64,000 nucleotides of DNA, taken from assembly GCF_024793895.1 (NCBI RefSeq), contig NZ_JANUSB010000010.1, forward strand, positions 124,001 to 188,000, written 5' to 3'. The DNA is from Serratia sp. AKBS12. GTDB taxonomy: Bacteria; Pseudomonadota; Gammaproteobacteria; Enterobacterales; Enterobacteriaceae. The notes beneath the pieces are model-generated. The model did no database searches. It worked only from the letters and a program-made list of their open reading frames with translations, and was not told the DNA's origin. Shown here piece after piece: positions 9,133-18,659 of this stretch; within the stretch, counting starts at the first letter, position 1, and each line of letters begins with the position of its first letter. The translations under genes and the position numbers were made by a program.

Positions 9133-9537
9133 AGGCCGGACGGGGTAAAAGACCGCTTTGCGAACGGTCAGTCGCTTACCTGTCGTTTGTGCTCGCTGCT
9201 GTGCCTTCTCTCCCTTTGCTGGCGATTAACCATTGCAATGTTATGGATATCGTGGTGTGCTCAGCGGGCTGAACCGCCGTGCTGGCAGCGCCGTCAATGC
9301 GGGCTTGCAGCCGATTACGCTGTGCTCAACGATTCAGCAAAGATTTAATGTTGCTTTTATGTGAACGAATTAACAACCGATTCAAATCCTGATATGCTGG
9401 CTGGGCGGAACCGGGCACTGTACCTTACAGTCCAGGACATCGACAGCAGTGCCTCGTAATATCACCGTGCGCTAAAAACCCGGTTTGAATATTGAGCGCC
9501 AGGCACCATAAATGACAATGAGAGCGAGGAGAAAGTC
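9133..9537 (+). promoter_or_regulatory. acnB upstream region with a CRP-like site
   Basis: This roughly 400-bp gap has no open frame of note. TGTGA-N6-TAACA at 9360-9375 is a half-good CRP site (8 of 10 defined bases), which fits catabolite control of aconitase. No convincing -35/-10 pair was picked out. Confidence 0.3.
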
Positions 9538-12135
9538 GTGCTAGAAGAATACCGTAAGCACGTGGCCGAGCGTGCTGCAGAGGGCATCGTCCCTAAGCCA
9601 TTAGATGCAACACAAATGGCAGCGCTGGTTGAATCATTAAAAAATCCGCCAAAAGGCGAAGAAGAATTCCTGTTAGACCTGCTGATTAACCGAGTACCAC
9701 CGGGCGTCGATGAAGCCGCCTACGTCAAAGCAGGTTTCTTGGCCGCCGTCGCCAAAGGCGAGGCTACCTCCCCCCTGATTACCCCAGAAAAAGCCGTCGA
9801 ACTGTTAGGCACCATGCAGGGCGGTTATAACATTCATCCGCTGATTGAAGCGCTGGATAACGAAAGCCTGGCACCGATCGCAGCCAAAGCGCTGTCGCAT
9901 ACCTTGCTGATGTTCGACAACTTCTACGACGTGGAAGAAAAAGCCAAAGCCGGCAACCCGCACGCCAAGCAGATCATGCAATCATGGGCCGATGCCGAAT
10001 GGTATCTGTCCCGCCCGCAGCTGGCAGAGAAAATCACCGTTACCGTGTTCAAGGTTACTGGCGAAACCAACACCGACGATCTGTCGCCGGCGCCGGATGC
10101 CTGGTCGCGTCCGGATATCCCGTTGCACGCACTGGCGATGCTGAAGAACGAACGTGACGGCATCGTGCCCGATCAGCCGGGCAGCGTTGGCCCGATCAAG
10201 CAGATCGAAGAACTGAACAAGAAAGGCTTCCCGCTGGCCTACGTCGGCGACGTGGTCGGTACCGGCTCGTCGCGCAAATCCGCCACCAATTCGGTGCTGT
10301 GGTTTATGGGCGACGACATCCCTTACGTGCCGAACAAACGCGGCGGCGGGGTGGTACTGGGCGGCAAGATTGCACCTATCTTCTTCAATACCATGGAAGA
10401 TGCCGGCGCGCTGCCGATCGAAGTGGACGTGTCCGACCTGAACATGGGCGATGTCATTGATATCTTCCCGTACAAAGGCGAGGTGCGTAACCACGAAACC
10501 GGCGCTCTGATTGCCGAATTCGCATTGAAAACCGACGTGCTGCTGGACGAAGTACGCGCCGGTGGCCGTATCCCGCTGATCATCGGCCGTGGTCTGACCA
10601 CCAAGGCGCGTGAAGCGCTCGGCTTGCCGCACAGCGAGGTGTTCCGGATTGCCAAGCCGGTGGCGGCCAGCAACAAGGGCTTCTCACTGGCGCAAAAAAT
10701 GGTGGGCCGCGCCTGCGGCGTAGCTGGCGTGCGGCCGGGCGAATACTGTGAACCGAAGATGACTTCGGTTGGCTCACAGGATACCACCGGGCCAATGACC
10801 CGCGATGAGCTGAAGGATCTGGCCTGTCTGGGCTTCTCGGCCGATCTGGTGATGCAGTCCTTCTGCCACACCGCGGCGTATCCGAAGCCGGTAGACGTGA
10901 CCACCCACCATACGCTGCCTGACTTTATCATGAACCGTGGCGGCGTTTCGCTGCGCCCGGGCGACGGTATCATCCACTCATGGCTGAACCGCATGCTGCT
11001 GCCGGACACCGTGGGTACCGGCGGTGATTCGCACACTCGTTTTCCTATTGGTATTTCGTTCCCGGCCGGCTCTGGGCTGGTGGCGTTTGCCGCTGCCACT
11101 GGCGTGATGCCGCTGGACATGCCGGAATCGGTACTGGTGCGCTTCAAGGGCAAAATGCAGCCTGGCATCACCCTGCGCGATCTGGTACATGCCATCCCTT
11201 ACTACGCGATTCAACAGGGTCTGCTGACCGTTGAGAAGAAAGGCAAAAAGAACATCTTCTCCGGCCGCATTCTGGAAATCGAAGGCCTGCCGGAACTGAA
11301 GGTGGAACAGGCCTTCGAACTGGCTGATGCCTCTGCCGAGCGCTCGGCGGCCGGTTGCACCATCAAGCTGGATCAGGCGCCGATCAAAGAGTACCTGAAC
11401 TCCAACATCGTGCTGTTGAAGTGGATGATCTCTGAGGGCTACGGCGATCGCCGTACGCTGGAACGACGCATCCAGGGCATGGAGAAATGGCTGGCGGATC
11501 CGCAACTGCTGGAAGGCGATGCGGACGCGGAATATGCGGCGGTGATCGACATCGATCTGGCCGAAATCACCCAGCCTATTCTGTGTGCGCCGAACGATCC
11601 GGATGACGCGCGACTGCTGTCCGAGGTGGCCAACAGCAAAATCGATGAAGTGTTCATCGGTTCCTGCATGACCAATATCGGCCACTTCCGCGCGGCGGGT
11701 AAATTGCTGGATCAGCACAAAGGCCAGTTGCCGACCCGTCTGTGGGTGGCACCGCCAACCAAGATGGATGCTGCTCAACTGACCGAAGAGGGCTACTACA
11801 GCGTGTTCGGCAAGAGCGGGGCGCGTATCGAAATCCCGGGCTGTTCACTGTGCATGGGCAACCAGGCGCGGGTAGCCGACGGCGCGACGGTGGTATCCAC
11901 CTCGACCCGCAACTTCCCGAACCGTCTGGGTACCGGCGCCAATGTCTATCTGGCATCGGCGGAGCTGGCAGCGGTGGCTTCATTGCTGGGCCGACTGCCG
12001 ACGCCGGATGAATACCAGATCTATATGGCGCAGGTAGACAAGACGGCGACCGATACCTATCGCTATCTCAACTTCGACCAGTTGAGTCAGTATACGGAAA
12101 AGGCCGACGGCGTTATTTTCCAAACGGCGGTGTAA
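9538..12135 (+). CDS. acnB: Aconitate hydratase B
   Basis: Main TCA-cycle aconitase; it interconverts citrate and isocitrate, and the AcnB family also handles 2-methylisocitrate. The 865-residue product has the AcnB arrangement: N-terminal HEAT-like domain, swivel domain, then the three [4Fe-4S] domains. Cluster ligands fall at Cys710 (FIGSCMTN), Cys769 and Cys772 (GCSLCMGNQ), the same numbers as in E. coli. Translation starts at GTG 9538, preceded by GAGGAGAAAG; the resulting [17 protein letters not shown]-terminus is that of the family. A strong terminator follows 29 bp after the stop. Confidence 0.97.
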   Translation: MLEEYRKHVAERAAEGIVPKPLDATQMAALVESLKNPPKGEEEFLLDLLINRVPPGVDEAAYVKAGFLAAVAKGEATSPLITPEKAVELLGTMQGGYNIHPLIEALDNESLAPIAAKALSHTLLMFDNFYDVEEKAKAGNPHAKQIMQSWADAEWYLSRPQLAEKITVTVFKVTGETNTDDLSPAPDAWSRPDIPLHALAMLKNERDGIVPDQPGSVGPIKQIEELNKKGFPLAYVGDVVGTGSSRKSATNSVLWFMGDDIPYVPNKRGGGVVLGGKIAPIFFNTMEDAGALPIEVDVSDLNMGDVIDIFPYKGEVRNHETGALIAEFALKTDVLLDEVRAGGRIPLIIGRGLTTKAREALGLPHSEVFRIAKPVAASNKGFSLAQKMVGRACGVAGVRPGEYCEPKMTSVGSQDTTGPMTRDELKDLACLGFSADLVMQSFCHTAAYPKPVDVTTHHTLPDFIMNRGGVSLRPGDGIIHSWLNRMLLPDTVGTGGDSHTRFPIGISFPAGSGLVAFAAATGVMPLDMPESVLVRFKGKMQPGITLRDLVHAIPYYAIQQGLLTVEKKGKKNIFSGRILEIEGLPELKVEQAFELADASAERSAAGCTIKLDQAPIKEYLNSNIVLLKWMISEGYGDRRTLERRIQGMEKWLADPQLLEGDADAEYAAVIDIDLAEITQPILCAPNDPDDARLLSEVANSKIDEVFIGSCMTNIGHFRAAGKLLDQHKGQLPTRLWVAPPTKMDAAQLTEEGYYSVFGKSGARIEIPGCSLCMGNQARVADGATVVSTSTRNFPNRLGTGANVYLASAELAAVASLLGRLPTPDEYQIYMAQVDKTATDTYRYLNFDQLSQYTEKADGVIFQTAV

Positions 12136-12163
12136 TTTCCGCCAGGGTACTGGGTTAGCCATG

Positions 12164-12196
12164 ATGCCAGTCAGCTACGCTGACTGGCATTTTTTT
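12164..12196 (+). terminator. Rho-independent terminator of acnB
   Basis: ATGCCAGTCAG pairs perfectly with CTGACTGGCAT around a 5-nt loop, and seven T residues follow. The same stem recurs after speA at 50324. Confidence 0.92.
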
Positions 12197-12347
12197 GCCT
12201 GGCGTATGGCCGCCGATGCCCGGCACGTCCCGGTTGGCGCAGCAGGGTGGCTTCACTTTCCAGCGGTAAGTCGTTATATTGCGCGCGCTCACTAATAAGG
12301 GCCGAAATAATGTTTACACTGATAAAAAGGCCTCGGGAGGGCGCGCT

Positions 12348-12710
12348 ATGGATTACGAATTTCTGCGTGATGTGACCGGTCAGGTCATAGTCAGATTTTC
12401 AATGGGGCATGAAGCCATCGGCCATTGGATCAATGAAGAGATCAAGGGCGATCTCAATCTGCTGGACCGCATCGAAGCCGGGGCGGCAGAGGTGAAGGGC
12501 AGCGAGCGCCAATGGCAGCTCGACGGTCACGAATATACGCTGTTAATGGATGGCGAAGAAGTAATGATCCGGGCCAATCAACTGTCGTTTGAAGGTGACG
12601 AAATGGAAGAAGGCATGAGTTATTACGACGAGGAGAGCCTGTCTTTCTGCGGCGTTGAGGATTTCCTGAAGGTATTGAAGGCCTATCGACACTTTATGCT
12701 GAACTATTAA
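12348..12710 (+). CDS. yacL: Conserved protein YacL (UPF0231 family)
   Basis: Small acidic cytosolic protein of unknown function, 120 residues as in E. coli. The sequence [20 protein letters not shown] and the [18 protein letters not shown] segment match the family. The frame is open back to 12279, but the ATG at 12348 has GGGAGG seven bases upstream and gives the family N-terminus. It follows acnB in the order known from E. coli. It has no visible catalytic motif, signal peptide or membrane segment. Confidence 0.92.
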   Translation: MDYEFLRDVTGQVIVRFSMGHEAIGHWINEEIKGDLNLLDRIEAGAAEVKGSERQWQLDGHEYTLLMDGEEVMIRANQLSFEGDEMEEGMSYYDEESLSFCGVEDFLKVLKAYRHFMLNY

Positions 12711-12727
12711 CCCCCCATGTCCCGAAT

Positions 12728-12760
12728 CACCAGCCTTGGTCGTCAGGGCTGGTGCCCCTT
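12728..12760 (+). terminator. Hairpin after yacL
   Basis: CACCAGCC pairs with GGCTGGTG around an 11-nt loop, followed by a C/T-rich stretch (CCCCTTCTT) instead of a pure T-run. Probably a weak terminator. Confidence 0.5.
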
Positions 12761-12967
12761 CTTGTCCGGCTGATGCCGGTGCGCTACCCGCCCAGACGCG
12801 ACAGTTTCACACTAACCTGCCATCTACACCCGATGTCCGTTACGCTATGCTCGGAAAGTGACGGAAAATAATCATTTAATCCATTATAACTGCGATCAAG
12901 CTCTCTATTTTTTAAAAATTGATTCAATAAAATCATTGTGATTAAAATAAATCATTGAGAGGGTGAG

Positions 12968-13924
12968 ATGAAACTAAAAGCGGCAATAGAAAAAGTCCCT
13001 GGCGGAATGATGGTCATCCCTCTGGTGCTCGGTGCGCTGTTAAATACCTTTGCACCGGCAACGCTGGATATCGGCGGCTTTACCACGGCGTTGTTTAAAA
13101 ACGGTGCGGCGCCGCTGATCGGCGCGTTCTTGCTATGCATGGGGGCGGGGATAGGTTTTAAAGCCGCGCCACAGGCGTTGCTGCAAGGCGGCACCATCAC
13201 CCTGAGCAAGTTGCTGGTCGCAATGGCGCTGGGGTTGGGCGCCGAGCAGCTGTTTGGTGCGGAAGGCATCTTCGGCCTGACGGGGGTGGCGATCATCGCG
13301 GCAATGAGCAACTCCAACGGCGGACTGTATGCGGCGCTGGTGGGCGAATTTGGTAATGAACGCGATGTCGGCGCCATTTCCATTCTTTCTCTCAACGATG
13401 GGCCATTCTTTACCATGATTGCGCTCGGCGCCGCCGGTATGGCCAATATTCCGCTGATGGCGCTGGTCGCGGTGCTGGTGCCGCTGTTGGTGGGGATGGT
13501 ACTTGGCAATCTCGATCGCAACATGCGCGAGTTTCTCACCAGGGGCGGGCCGATACTTATTCCATTCTTCGCCTTTGCGCTCGGCGCAGGCATCAACCTG
13601 GAAATGCTGTTGCAGGGCGGTCTGGCAGGCATCCTGTTAGGCGTACTCACCACATTTGTCGGGGGGTTCTTCAATATCCGCGCCGACCGTCTGGTCGGTG
13701 GCTCGGGTATTGCCGGTGCGGCGGCCTCGAGCACCGCCGGCAATGCGGTAGCAACGCCGCTGGCCATCGCGCAGGCCGATCCGTCACTGGCCGAGGTTGC
13801 TGCGGCAGCGGCACCGCTGATTGCCGCTTCGGTAATCACCACCGCGATCCTGACGCCGATACTCAGTTCCTGGGTGGCGAAGCGCAACGCTGCCAAAACG
13901 GCGGCAGAGGAGAATGTGGCATGA
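12968..13924 (+). CDS. KdgT-family acid-sugar permease
   Basis: Membrane transporter of the 2-keto-3-deoxygluconate permease family, 318 residues. The N-terminus (IEKVPGGMM), the SNSNGGLYAAL stretch and the SSTAGNAVATPLAI motif match KdgT, with about ten hydrophobic helices. It differs enough from E. coli KdgT to be a paralogue. Its neighbours are a DUF1537 kinase, a PdxA2 remnant and a DeoR regulator, a set tied to four-carbon acid sugars such as D-threonate or D-erythronate, so that class of substrate is more likely than ketodeoxygluconate (inference). The stop overlaps the kinase start by ATGA. It looks intact although the enzymes it would feed are broken. Confidence 0.85.
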   Translation: MKLKAAIEKVPGGMMVIPLVLGALLNTFAPATLDIGGFTTALFKNGAAPLIGAFLLCMGAGIGFKAAPQALLQGGTITLSKLLVAMALGLGAEQLFGAEGIFGLTGVAIIAAMSNSNGGLYAALVGEFGNERDVGAISILSLNDGPFFTMIALGAAGMANIPLMALVAVLVPLLVGMVLGNLDRNMREFLTRGGPILIPFFAFALGAGINLEMLLQGGLAGILLGVLTTFVGGFFNIRADRLVGGSGIAGAAASSTAGNAVATPLAIAQADPSLAEVAAAAAPLIAASVITTAILTPILSSWVAKRNAAKTAAEENVA

Positions 13925-15197
13925 AAATGATCGTTATTGCTGATGATTTCACCGGAGCCAACGACACCGGCGTGCAGCTGGCGAAAAAAGGCGCGCGCAC
14001 CGATGTCTTGCTTAACCCGCAGCAAAAACCGCCGCGTGGCAGCGACGTGCTGGTGATCAACACCGAAAGCCGTGCGTTGTCGGCGGCCGACGCGCACCAC
14101 CGGGTTACCGCTGCATTACAGCCCTATTGCAGCGGCAGCGAGCAGCCGTTGGTGTACAAAAAGATTGATTCGACCTTTCGTGGCAACGTGGGGGCCGAGA
14201 TCGATGCGGCGATGCATGCCAGCGGCGCCCGGCTGGCGATCGTGGCGGCGGTGATCCCGGCCGCCGGGCGAACCACGCTGCACGGTGAGTGTCGGGTACA
14301 TAATGTACCGCTGGCGCAAACCGAGTTTGCCAGCGATCCGAAAACCCCGATCGTCTCATCCCATATCAAAACCCTGATCGGTTTGCAGACCGAGATACCG
14401 GTGCACGAAGTGGATCTGGCGCTGGTGCGCAGCGCTGAGCTGAGCTGAGCGACACGCTGCGGCGGTTGGGGCAACGGCAGCGGTGCATCGTGGTGGTAGA
14501 CGCCGAGCAGGATGGCGATCTGGCTCTATTGGCGCAAAGTCTCGACCGGCTAGAGTTGCCGCTGCTGCTGGTTGGTGCCGCCGGTTTGGCCAATGCGCTG
14601 CCGCCGGCGTGTTATCTGGCGCACCGGCAACGCTTGCCGGTGCTGGTGGTGGCCGGTTCGATGAGCGACGCTACCCGGCAACAGATTATTTTTGCCGAAC
14701 GGGAGCAGGCGCTGGGCATTGTCGATATCGATGTGGAAGCGTTAATGACGGCGGAGGGGACGCACATCATACAGCAGACGATCAAGCGCGCAGTGGCGGT
14801 GTTGCAGGATCGCCAGCATTGCGTGTTGCGCACCTGCCGCGATGCCGATGCACGGCAATTGATCGATCGGCTGTGTGAGCGCACGCAGCTGTCCCGTCAG
14901 CAATTGGGCGATCGCATCAGTCAGACGCTGGGGGAGATAGCACTGGCGATAATCAACCATGCGCAGATTGGCGGGCTGTTCCTGACCGGCGGCGATATTG
15001 CGATTGCCGTTGCGCGCGTTCTGGGAGCCGAAGGTTATCGGATCGGTGCAGAGGTGGCCCCCTGCGTACCTTGCGGCACCTTTATCAATAGTGAAATCGA
15101 CGATTTGCCGGTAATCACCAAGGCCGGCGGGTTTGGTGGTCCATCCACCCTGCGCGATGCGCTTTATTTTATTGAGGAGATGTACAGTGGTGAATAA
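13921..15197 (+). pseudogene. DUF1537 four-carbon acid-sugar kinase, frameshifted (dtnK/otnK-like)
   Basis: The N-terminal half (13921-14448, MIVIADDFTGANDTGVQ, sugar-binding domain) and the C-terminal half (continuing in another frame to 15197, with GSMSDATRQQ and TKAGGFG of the nucleotide-binding domain) together make one DUF1537 kinase of about 425 residues. Such enzymes phosphorylate D-threonate, D-erythronate and related acids. The break is at GCTGA repeated three times (14434-14448): one extra 5-bp copy gives a +2 shift and an immediate TGA. Removing five bases restores a continuous frame reading AELSDTLRRLG. The start overlaps the kdgT-like stop by 4 bp, and the 3' end overlaps the pdxA2 remnant. 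Confidence 0.85.
14434..14450 (+). repeat. (GCTGA)3 pentanucleotide repeat at the kinase frameshift
   Basis: Three perfect copies of GCTGA (14434-14438, 14439-14443, 14444-14448) plus GC. The in-frame TGA at 14446-14448 lies inside the third copy. Loss of one copy would restore the kinase frame exactly. Confidence 0.9.
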
Positions 15198-15503
15198 TAC
15201 AATCGCAGACACCATGGGCGATCCGGCGGACATTGGCCCGGAAATCATTATCAAGGCGTTGGCAGAGTGGTAGCAACGTGGTGGTGGTCGGCCGTTTGCA
15301 AACGCTACAGCGCACCCTGGGTCTGGGTATTCCCCCTCCGGTAGAACTGCGTCCGATACGGCAGGTTGCACAGGCCCGCTTTGCGCCGGGCATCGCTCCA
15401 CGGTACGCCGTTTGATATTGCCTGGACAGGAAAAGCCAAGTCTGAGAGCATGGCGATCTCGATTCCAATTAGCCAGTCAGCTTGCTTAATCAAGAGTCTA
15501 TGA
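15187..15503 (+). pseudogene. pdxA2-like dehydrogenase remnant (internal deletion)
   Basis: PdxA2 proteins oxidise 4-phospho-D-threonate or 4-phospho-D-erythronate. Here a GTG at 15187 opens a PdxA-type N-terminus (TMGDPADIGPEIIIKALAEW) that hits a stop at 15271. A one-base-shifted frame from 15269 resumes with NVVVVGRLQTLQR and LRPIRQVAQARFAPG. The sequence then jumps to a C-terminal PdxA signature (HGTPFDIAWTGKAKSESMAI) ending at TGA 15501-15503. Only about 105 of the usual 330 or so codons remain, so over 200 central codons are lost. The original stop still overlaps the deoR-type ATG by 4 bp. Confidence 0.8.
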
Positions 15504-16258
15504 AGCCACAACATCGTCTGGACCAGATCCTGGACTATTTGAAGGGTCATAATCTGGTCACGGTTGAACAATTAGTGCATGCAATCGATGCGTCGCCAGC
15601 CACCATCCGGCGCGATCTGATCAAACTGGATGAGCAGGGCATTATCAACCGTAGTCACGGTGGCGTGGCGCTCAACCGTTTTATTCCCGTGCAGCCAACC
15701 ACCAACGAAAAGCAACTGCGGCATCAGCAGGAAAAGCAGGCGATCGCCAAATATGCCTTGTCGATGATCAATCCCGGCGATGCGGTGGTGCTGGACGCCG
15801 GTACCACCATGCTTGAACTGGCGCGCAATTTGACGCATTTGCCGTTGAGGGTGATCACCGCCGATCTGCGCATTGCCCTGTTCCTGTCGGAATTCAAGCA
15901 AATCGAAGTCACGATTATCGGTGGGCGCATCGATGACAGCAGCCAATCCTGTATTGGCGATCACGGCCGTAAGCTGCTGCGTGGGATTTATCCGGATATT
16001 GCCTTTATCAGCTGTAACTCATGGAGTCTGGAAAAGGGGATTACCACGCCAACGGAGGAAAAGTCTGGTTTGAAACAGGATTTGGCGGCCAATGCGCGCC
16101 GCCGGGTGCTACTGGCCGACAGCAGCAAATATGGCGCCTATTCGCTGTTTTGCGTTGCGCCGCTCTCCAGCCTGACCGATATCGTCACCGACCGTGCTCT
16201 GCGGCAGGAGGCACAACGCCAGCTTGACCAACTGCCCGGTCAATTATGCCTGGTTTAG
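15500..16258 (+). CDS. DeoR-family transcriptional regulator
   Basis: Sugar-phosphate-responsive regulator of 252 residues: an N-terminal DeoR helix-turn-helix (residues 4-58, [19 protein letters not shown]) followed by the DeoRC effector domain with the [12 protein letters not shown] motif. The ATG at 15500 matches the family start; the frame is open to 15482 without a better site. It overlaps the pdxA2 stop, so it is the last gene of the acid-sugar operon and probably its local regulator. It appears complete, unlike its two upstream neighbours. The closest characterised type is the YgbI-like group; the effector is unknown. Confidence 0.85.
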   Translation: MKPQHRLDQILDYLKGHNLVTVEQLVHAIDASPATIRRDLIKLDEQGIINRSHGGVALNRFIPVQPTTNEKQLRHQQEKQAIAKYALSMINPGDAVVLDAGTTMLELARNLTHLPLRVITADLRIALFLSEFKQIEVTIIGGRIDDSSQSCIGDHGRKLLRGIYPDIAFISCNSWSLEKGITTPTEEKSGLKQDLAANARRRVLLADSSKYGAYSLFCVAPLSSLTDIVTDRALRQEAQRQLDQLPGQLCLV

Positions 16259-16310
16259 TGGGACACCATGCCATACGATGGCCGAAGGCGGCGAGCTTCG
16301 TCGAGCATTA

Positions 16311-16345
16311 AAACAACGGGGCAGCCGGGGCCGCCCCGTTTTGTT
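16311..16345. terminator. Bidirectional terminator between the deoR-type gene and speD
   Basis: AACGGGGC pairs with GCCCCGTT, with A-rich sequence on one side and TTTTGTT on the other, so it can stop transcription from both converging genes. The right arm touches the speD stop codon. Confidence 0.85.
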
Positions 16346-17138
16346 ACAGATGCGGAATGTTCCGCCCGTAATAGATCTCCTGCATCTCTTTCCACAGCAG
16401 ATCGGTAATCCGTTGCCGTTCTTCCTCGCTCAGCGCTTCCGGCTTGGCGTTAAACAGATAGTGCTTCAGATCGAAATCTTTCAGCAACATCTTGGTATGG
16501 AAGATATTTTCCTGATAAACATTCACATCCATCATGTGATAAAGCGACTTCATATCTTCAGACATAAAGTTCTGGATCGAATTGATCTCATGATCGATGT
16601 AATGCTTCACGCCGTTGACGTCACGGGTAAAACCGCGCACGCGGTAATCCATGGTGACGATATCCGATTCCAGCTGGTGAATCAGATAGTTGAGCGCTTT
16701 GAGTGGTGAAATGACGCCGCAGGTTGACACCTCGATGTCGGCGCGGAAGGTGCACAGACCGCCTTCCGGATGGCTTTCCGGGTAGGTGTGCACGCAAATA
16801 TGGCTCTTGTCCAGATGTGCAACCACCGTATTGGGCAGCGGGCCGGGATGCTCCGAGGTATCAACGTCTTTCGGATCGACCGGCTCTTCGCTGACCAGGA
16901 TGGTGACGCTGGCGCCTTGCGGCTCGTAGTCCTGACGTGCGATGTTCAGAATGTTGGCGCCAATGATCGAGCAGGTCTCGCTGAGGATCTCGGTCAGGCG
17001 ATTGGCGTTGTACTGTTCGTCAATGTAGGCGATATAGCCGTCGCGATCGTCTGCGGTTTTGGCGTAACAGATATCGTAAATACAAAAACTCAGGCTTTTG
17101 GTCAGGTTATTGAAGCCGTGCAGTTTTAGCTTGTGCAA
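16344..17138 (-). CDS. speD: S-adenosylmethionine decarboxylase proenzyme
   Basis: Makes decarboxylated AdoMet, the aminopropyl donor for spermidine synthase. The 264-residue proenzyme self-cleaves before Ser112 ([14 protein letters not shown]), and that serine becomes the pyruvoyl cofactor; numbering equals E. coli. The start codon is TTG at 17138, preceded on the coding strand by a strong GGAGGTG, and gives [18 protein letters not shown]. No upstream ATG is usable. speE lies 25 bp upstream on the same strand, so speE-speD form an operon for spermidine synthesis. Confidence 0.95.
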   Translation of the reverse strand: MHKLKLHGFNNLTKSLSFCIYDICYAKTADDRDGYIAYIDEQYNANRLTEILSETCSIIGANILNIARQDYEPQGASVTILVSEEPVDPKDVDTSEHPGPLPNTVVAHLDKSHICVHTYPESHPEGGLCTFRADIEVSTCGVISPLKALNYLIHQLESDIVTMDYRVRGFTRDVNGVKHYIDHEINSIQNFMSEDMKSLYHMMDVNVYQENIFHTKMLLKDFDLKHYLFNAKPEALSEEERQRITDLLWKEMQEIYYGRNIPHL

Positions 17139-17163
17139 TTTGGTTCACCTCCTGCGACTCCAG

Positions 17164-18024
17164 TCATTCTGGAGATAGGGCATTGAGTAGATATTGCGGC
17201 AGGGCAAAGCTGCCGGTGTGAATAGCCGGGTTGTAATAACGGCAGTGTAAACCGCTTTGGTTAAAGCGCTGTTGCAGCGTGGTCAGATCGCATTGTCGCA
17301 ACGCCGGATCCTGGCTCGCCCAGGCAAAGGTCATGATACCGCCGTAATAGGTCGGGATCGCTGCCTGATAAAAGCTGACGTCCTGGAAATACGCACTCAG
17401 GCGGCTGTGGCTGTTGACTGCCTCATCCTGTTGCAGGAAACACACGCCGTTTTGCGCCACGAAGACGCCGCCATCGTTCAGACAACGCGCGCAGCCCTGA
17501 TAAAACGCCGACGTAAACAGGCTTTCACCGGGACCGATCGGGTCGGTGCAGTCAGAGATGATCACATCGAACTTGTCATCGGTCTGATTAACAAAGTTAA
17601 CGCCGTCGTCAATCACCAGCTTGAAGCGCGGATCGTCATACGAACCGGCATTGTGGTTGGGCAGGTACTGGCGGCAGAACTCCACCACTCCGGCATCGAT
17701 TTCGACCATGGTGATGCGCTCAACGCCCTGATGCCGGCTGACTTCGCGTAGCATGCCGCCGTCACCGCCACCAATGATCAACACGCTTTTGGCTTGCCCA
17801 TGCGCCAGCAGCGGCACGTGGGTCATCATTTCATGATAGATGAACTCATCGCGTTCGGTGGTCTGTACCACACCGTCGAGCGCCATGACGCGGCCCAGCA
17901 CCGGGTTTTCGAAGATAACCAGGTCCTGATGATCGGTTTTCTCACGGTACAGCACCTTCTCTACCGAGAAGTACTGGCCGAAGCTGGCATGTAACGTTTC
18001 ATGCCAAATATCTTTCTGGGTCAT
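17164..18024 (-). CDS. speE: Spermidine synthase
   Basis: Transfers the aminopropyl group from decarboxylated AdoMet to putrescine. The 286-residue protein has the polyamine synthase fold with the [13 protein letters not shown] nucleotide motif, VEIDAGV and the catalytic [18 protein letters not shown] segment. The frame is open to 18096, but ATG 18024 ([19 protein letters not shown]) matches the start of E. coli SpeE and has a GGAG upstream. It precedes speD in a two-gene operon. Putrescine would come from the speA and speB products encoded at 48313-58666. Confidence 0.95.
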   Translation of the reverse strand: MTQKDIWHETLHASFGQYFSVEKVLYREKTDHQDLVIFENPVLGRVMALDGVVQTTERDEFIYHEMMTHVPLLAHGQAKSVLIIGGGDGGMLREVSRHQGVERITMVEIDAGVVEFCRQYLPNHNAGSYDDPRFKLVIDDGVNFVNQTDDKFDVIISDCTDPIGPGESLFTSAFYQGCARCLNDGGVFVAQNGVCFLQQDEAVNSHSRLSAYFQDVSFYQAAIPTYYGGIMTFAWASQDPALRQCDLTTLQQRFNQSGLHCRYYNPAIHTGSFALPQYLLNALSPE

Positions 18025-18156
18025 GTCGGGAAACTCCGTAATAACAGCCATGAAAAATTGGCGCAACATCATAGCTAACTCTGACTGAGGTTGCACGGCT
18101 GAATTTCAATCAATCGGGGAAGAGGCAGGAGGGCGGCGGCCAGTAGCCGGCCGCAG

Positions 18157-18507
18157 CTAGTTGGCGTAAGCCAGAAGGCTGAGCGAGTCGCGTGCCAGTG
18201 ACTTGCATTTTTTCGGGGTTGGAATGGCGATGCCGCTAAGATCGCGGTAGCTGTCTTCACCCAGTGCCTTCATATTGAAACTATTATAGTTGCTGAGATC
18301 CCAACGATTCTGCTGGGCAAAGTAGACGATGGCGCGTTTGATCTGGGCGTTGGGTAAGTCACCGTAGCCGCAATCGTTTTTCAGAAAAACGAACACCGCG
18401 GTCAGATCGGCCAAATCTTCCGCTTCTGATTCGTTCAGCGCCAGGCTGGCATTGGAAAAGCCCAGCATGGTCAGCAATAGCAGCAATAACCTGGTTTTTT
18501 TAATCAT
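18157..18507 (-). CDS. yacC: YacC, PulS/OutS-like pilotin-family protein
   Basis: Secreted protein of 116 residues with a clear signal peptide (MIKKTRLLLLLLTMLG, cleavage near ALA at 22-24) and a mature part that matches E. coli YacC: DLADLTAVFVFLKNDCGYG and ALGEDSYRDLSGI. The family is related to PulS/OutS, small proteins that pilot secretins of type II secretion to the outer membrane, but there is no lipobox here and no secretin gene nearby, so its role is unknown. It lies between speE and cueO, as in E. coli, and diverges from cueO. Confidence 0.88.
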   Translation of the reverse strand: MIKKTRLLLLLLTMLGFSNASLALNESEAEDLADLTAVFVFLKNDCGYGDLPNAQIKRAIVYFAQQNRWDLSNYNSFNMKALGEDSYRDLSGIAIPTPKKCKSLARDSLSLLAYAN

Positions 18508-18588
18508 GAAAGTAGACCTGTTTGTTGTCCACAGACGTTATCACACTTGGCCACGCGGGCACCAAATATTATTGGCGACAGTTAATGC

Positions 18589-18619
18589 TTGACCTTCCGG
18601 CAAGGGGAGGGTTTAGGCT
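18589..18619 (+). promoter_or_regulatory. CueR-type copper-responsive promoter of cueO
   Basis: TTGACC (-35, 18589-18594) and TAGGCT (-10, 18614-18619) are 19 bp apart, the long spacing used by MerR-family activators. Between them ACCTTCC-N7-GGAGGGT is an inverted repeat with one mismatch, matching the CueR operator. This predicts Cu(I)-induced transcription of cueO. Confidence 0.75.
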
Positions 18620-18659
18620 GTATCGTAGAATTGTGTCACTAAGGAAAGGGAGCATACCG

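Noticed and set aside
12952-14100. 382-codon minus-strand frame opposite the KdgT-type permease
   Set aside because: Ser/Ala/Pro-rich shadow of a hydrophobic membrane protein gene; no ribosome site or family match.
14466-15197. Independent gene for the C-terminal part of the kinase
   Set aside because: It begins mid-domain at a TTG without a ribosome site; repairing the GCTGA repeat joins it to the upstream half.
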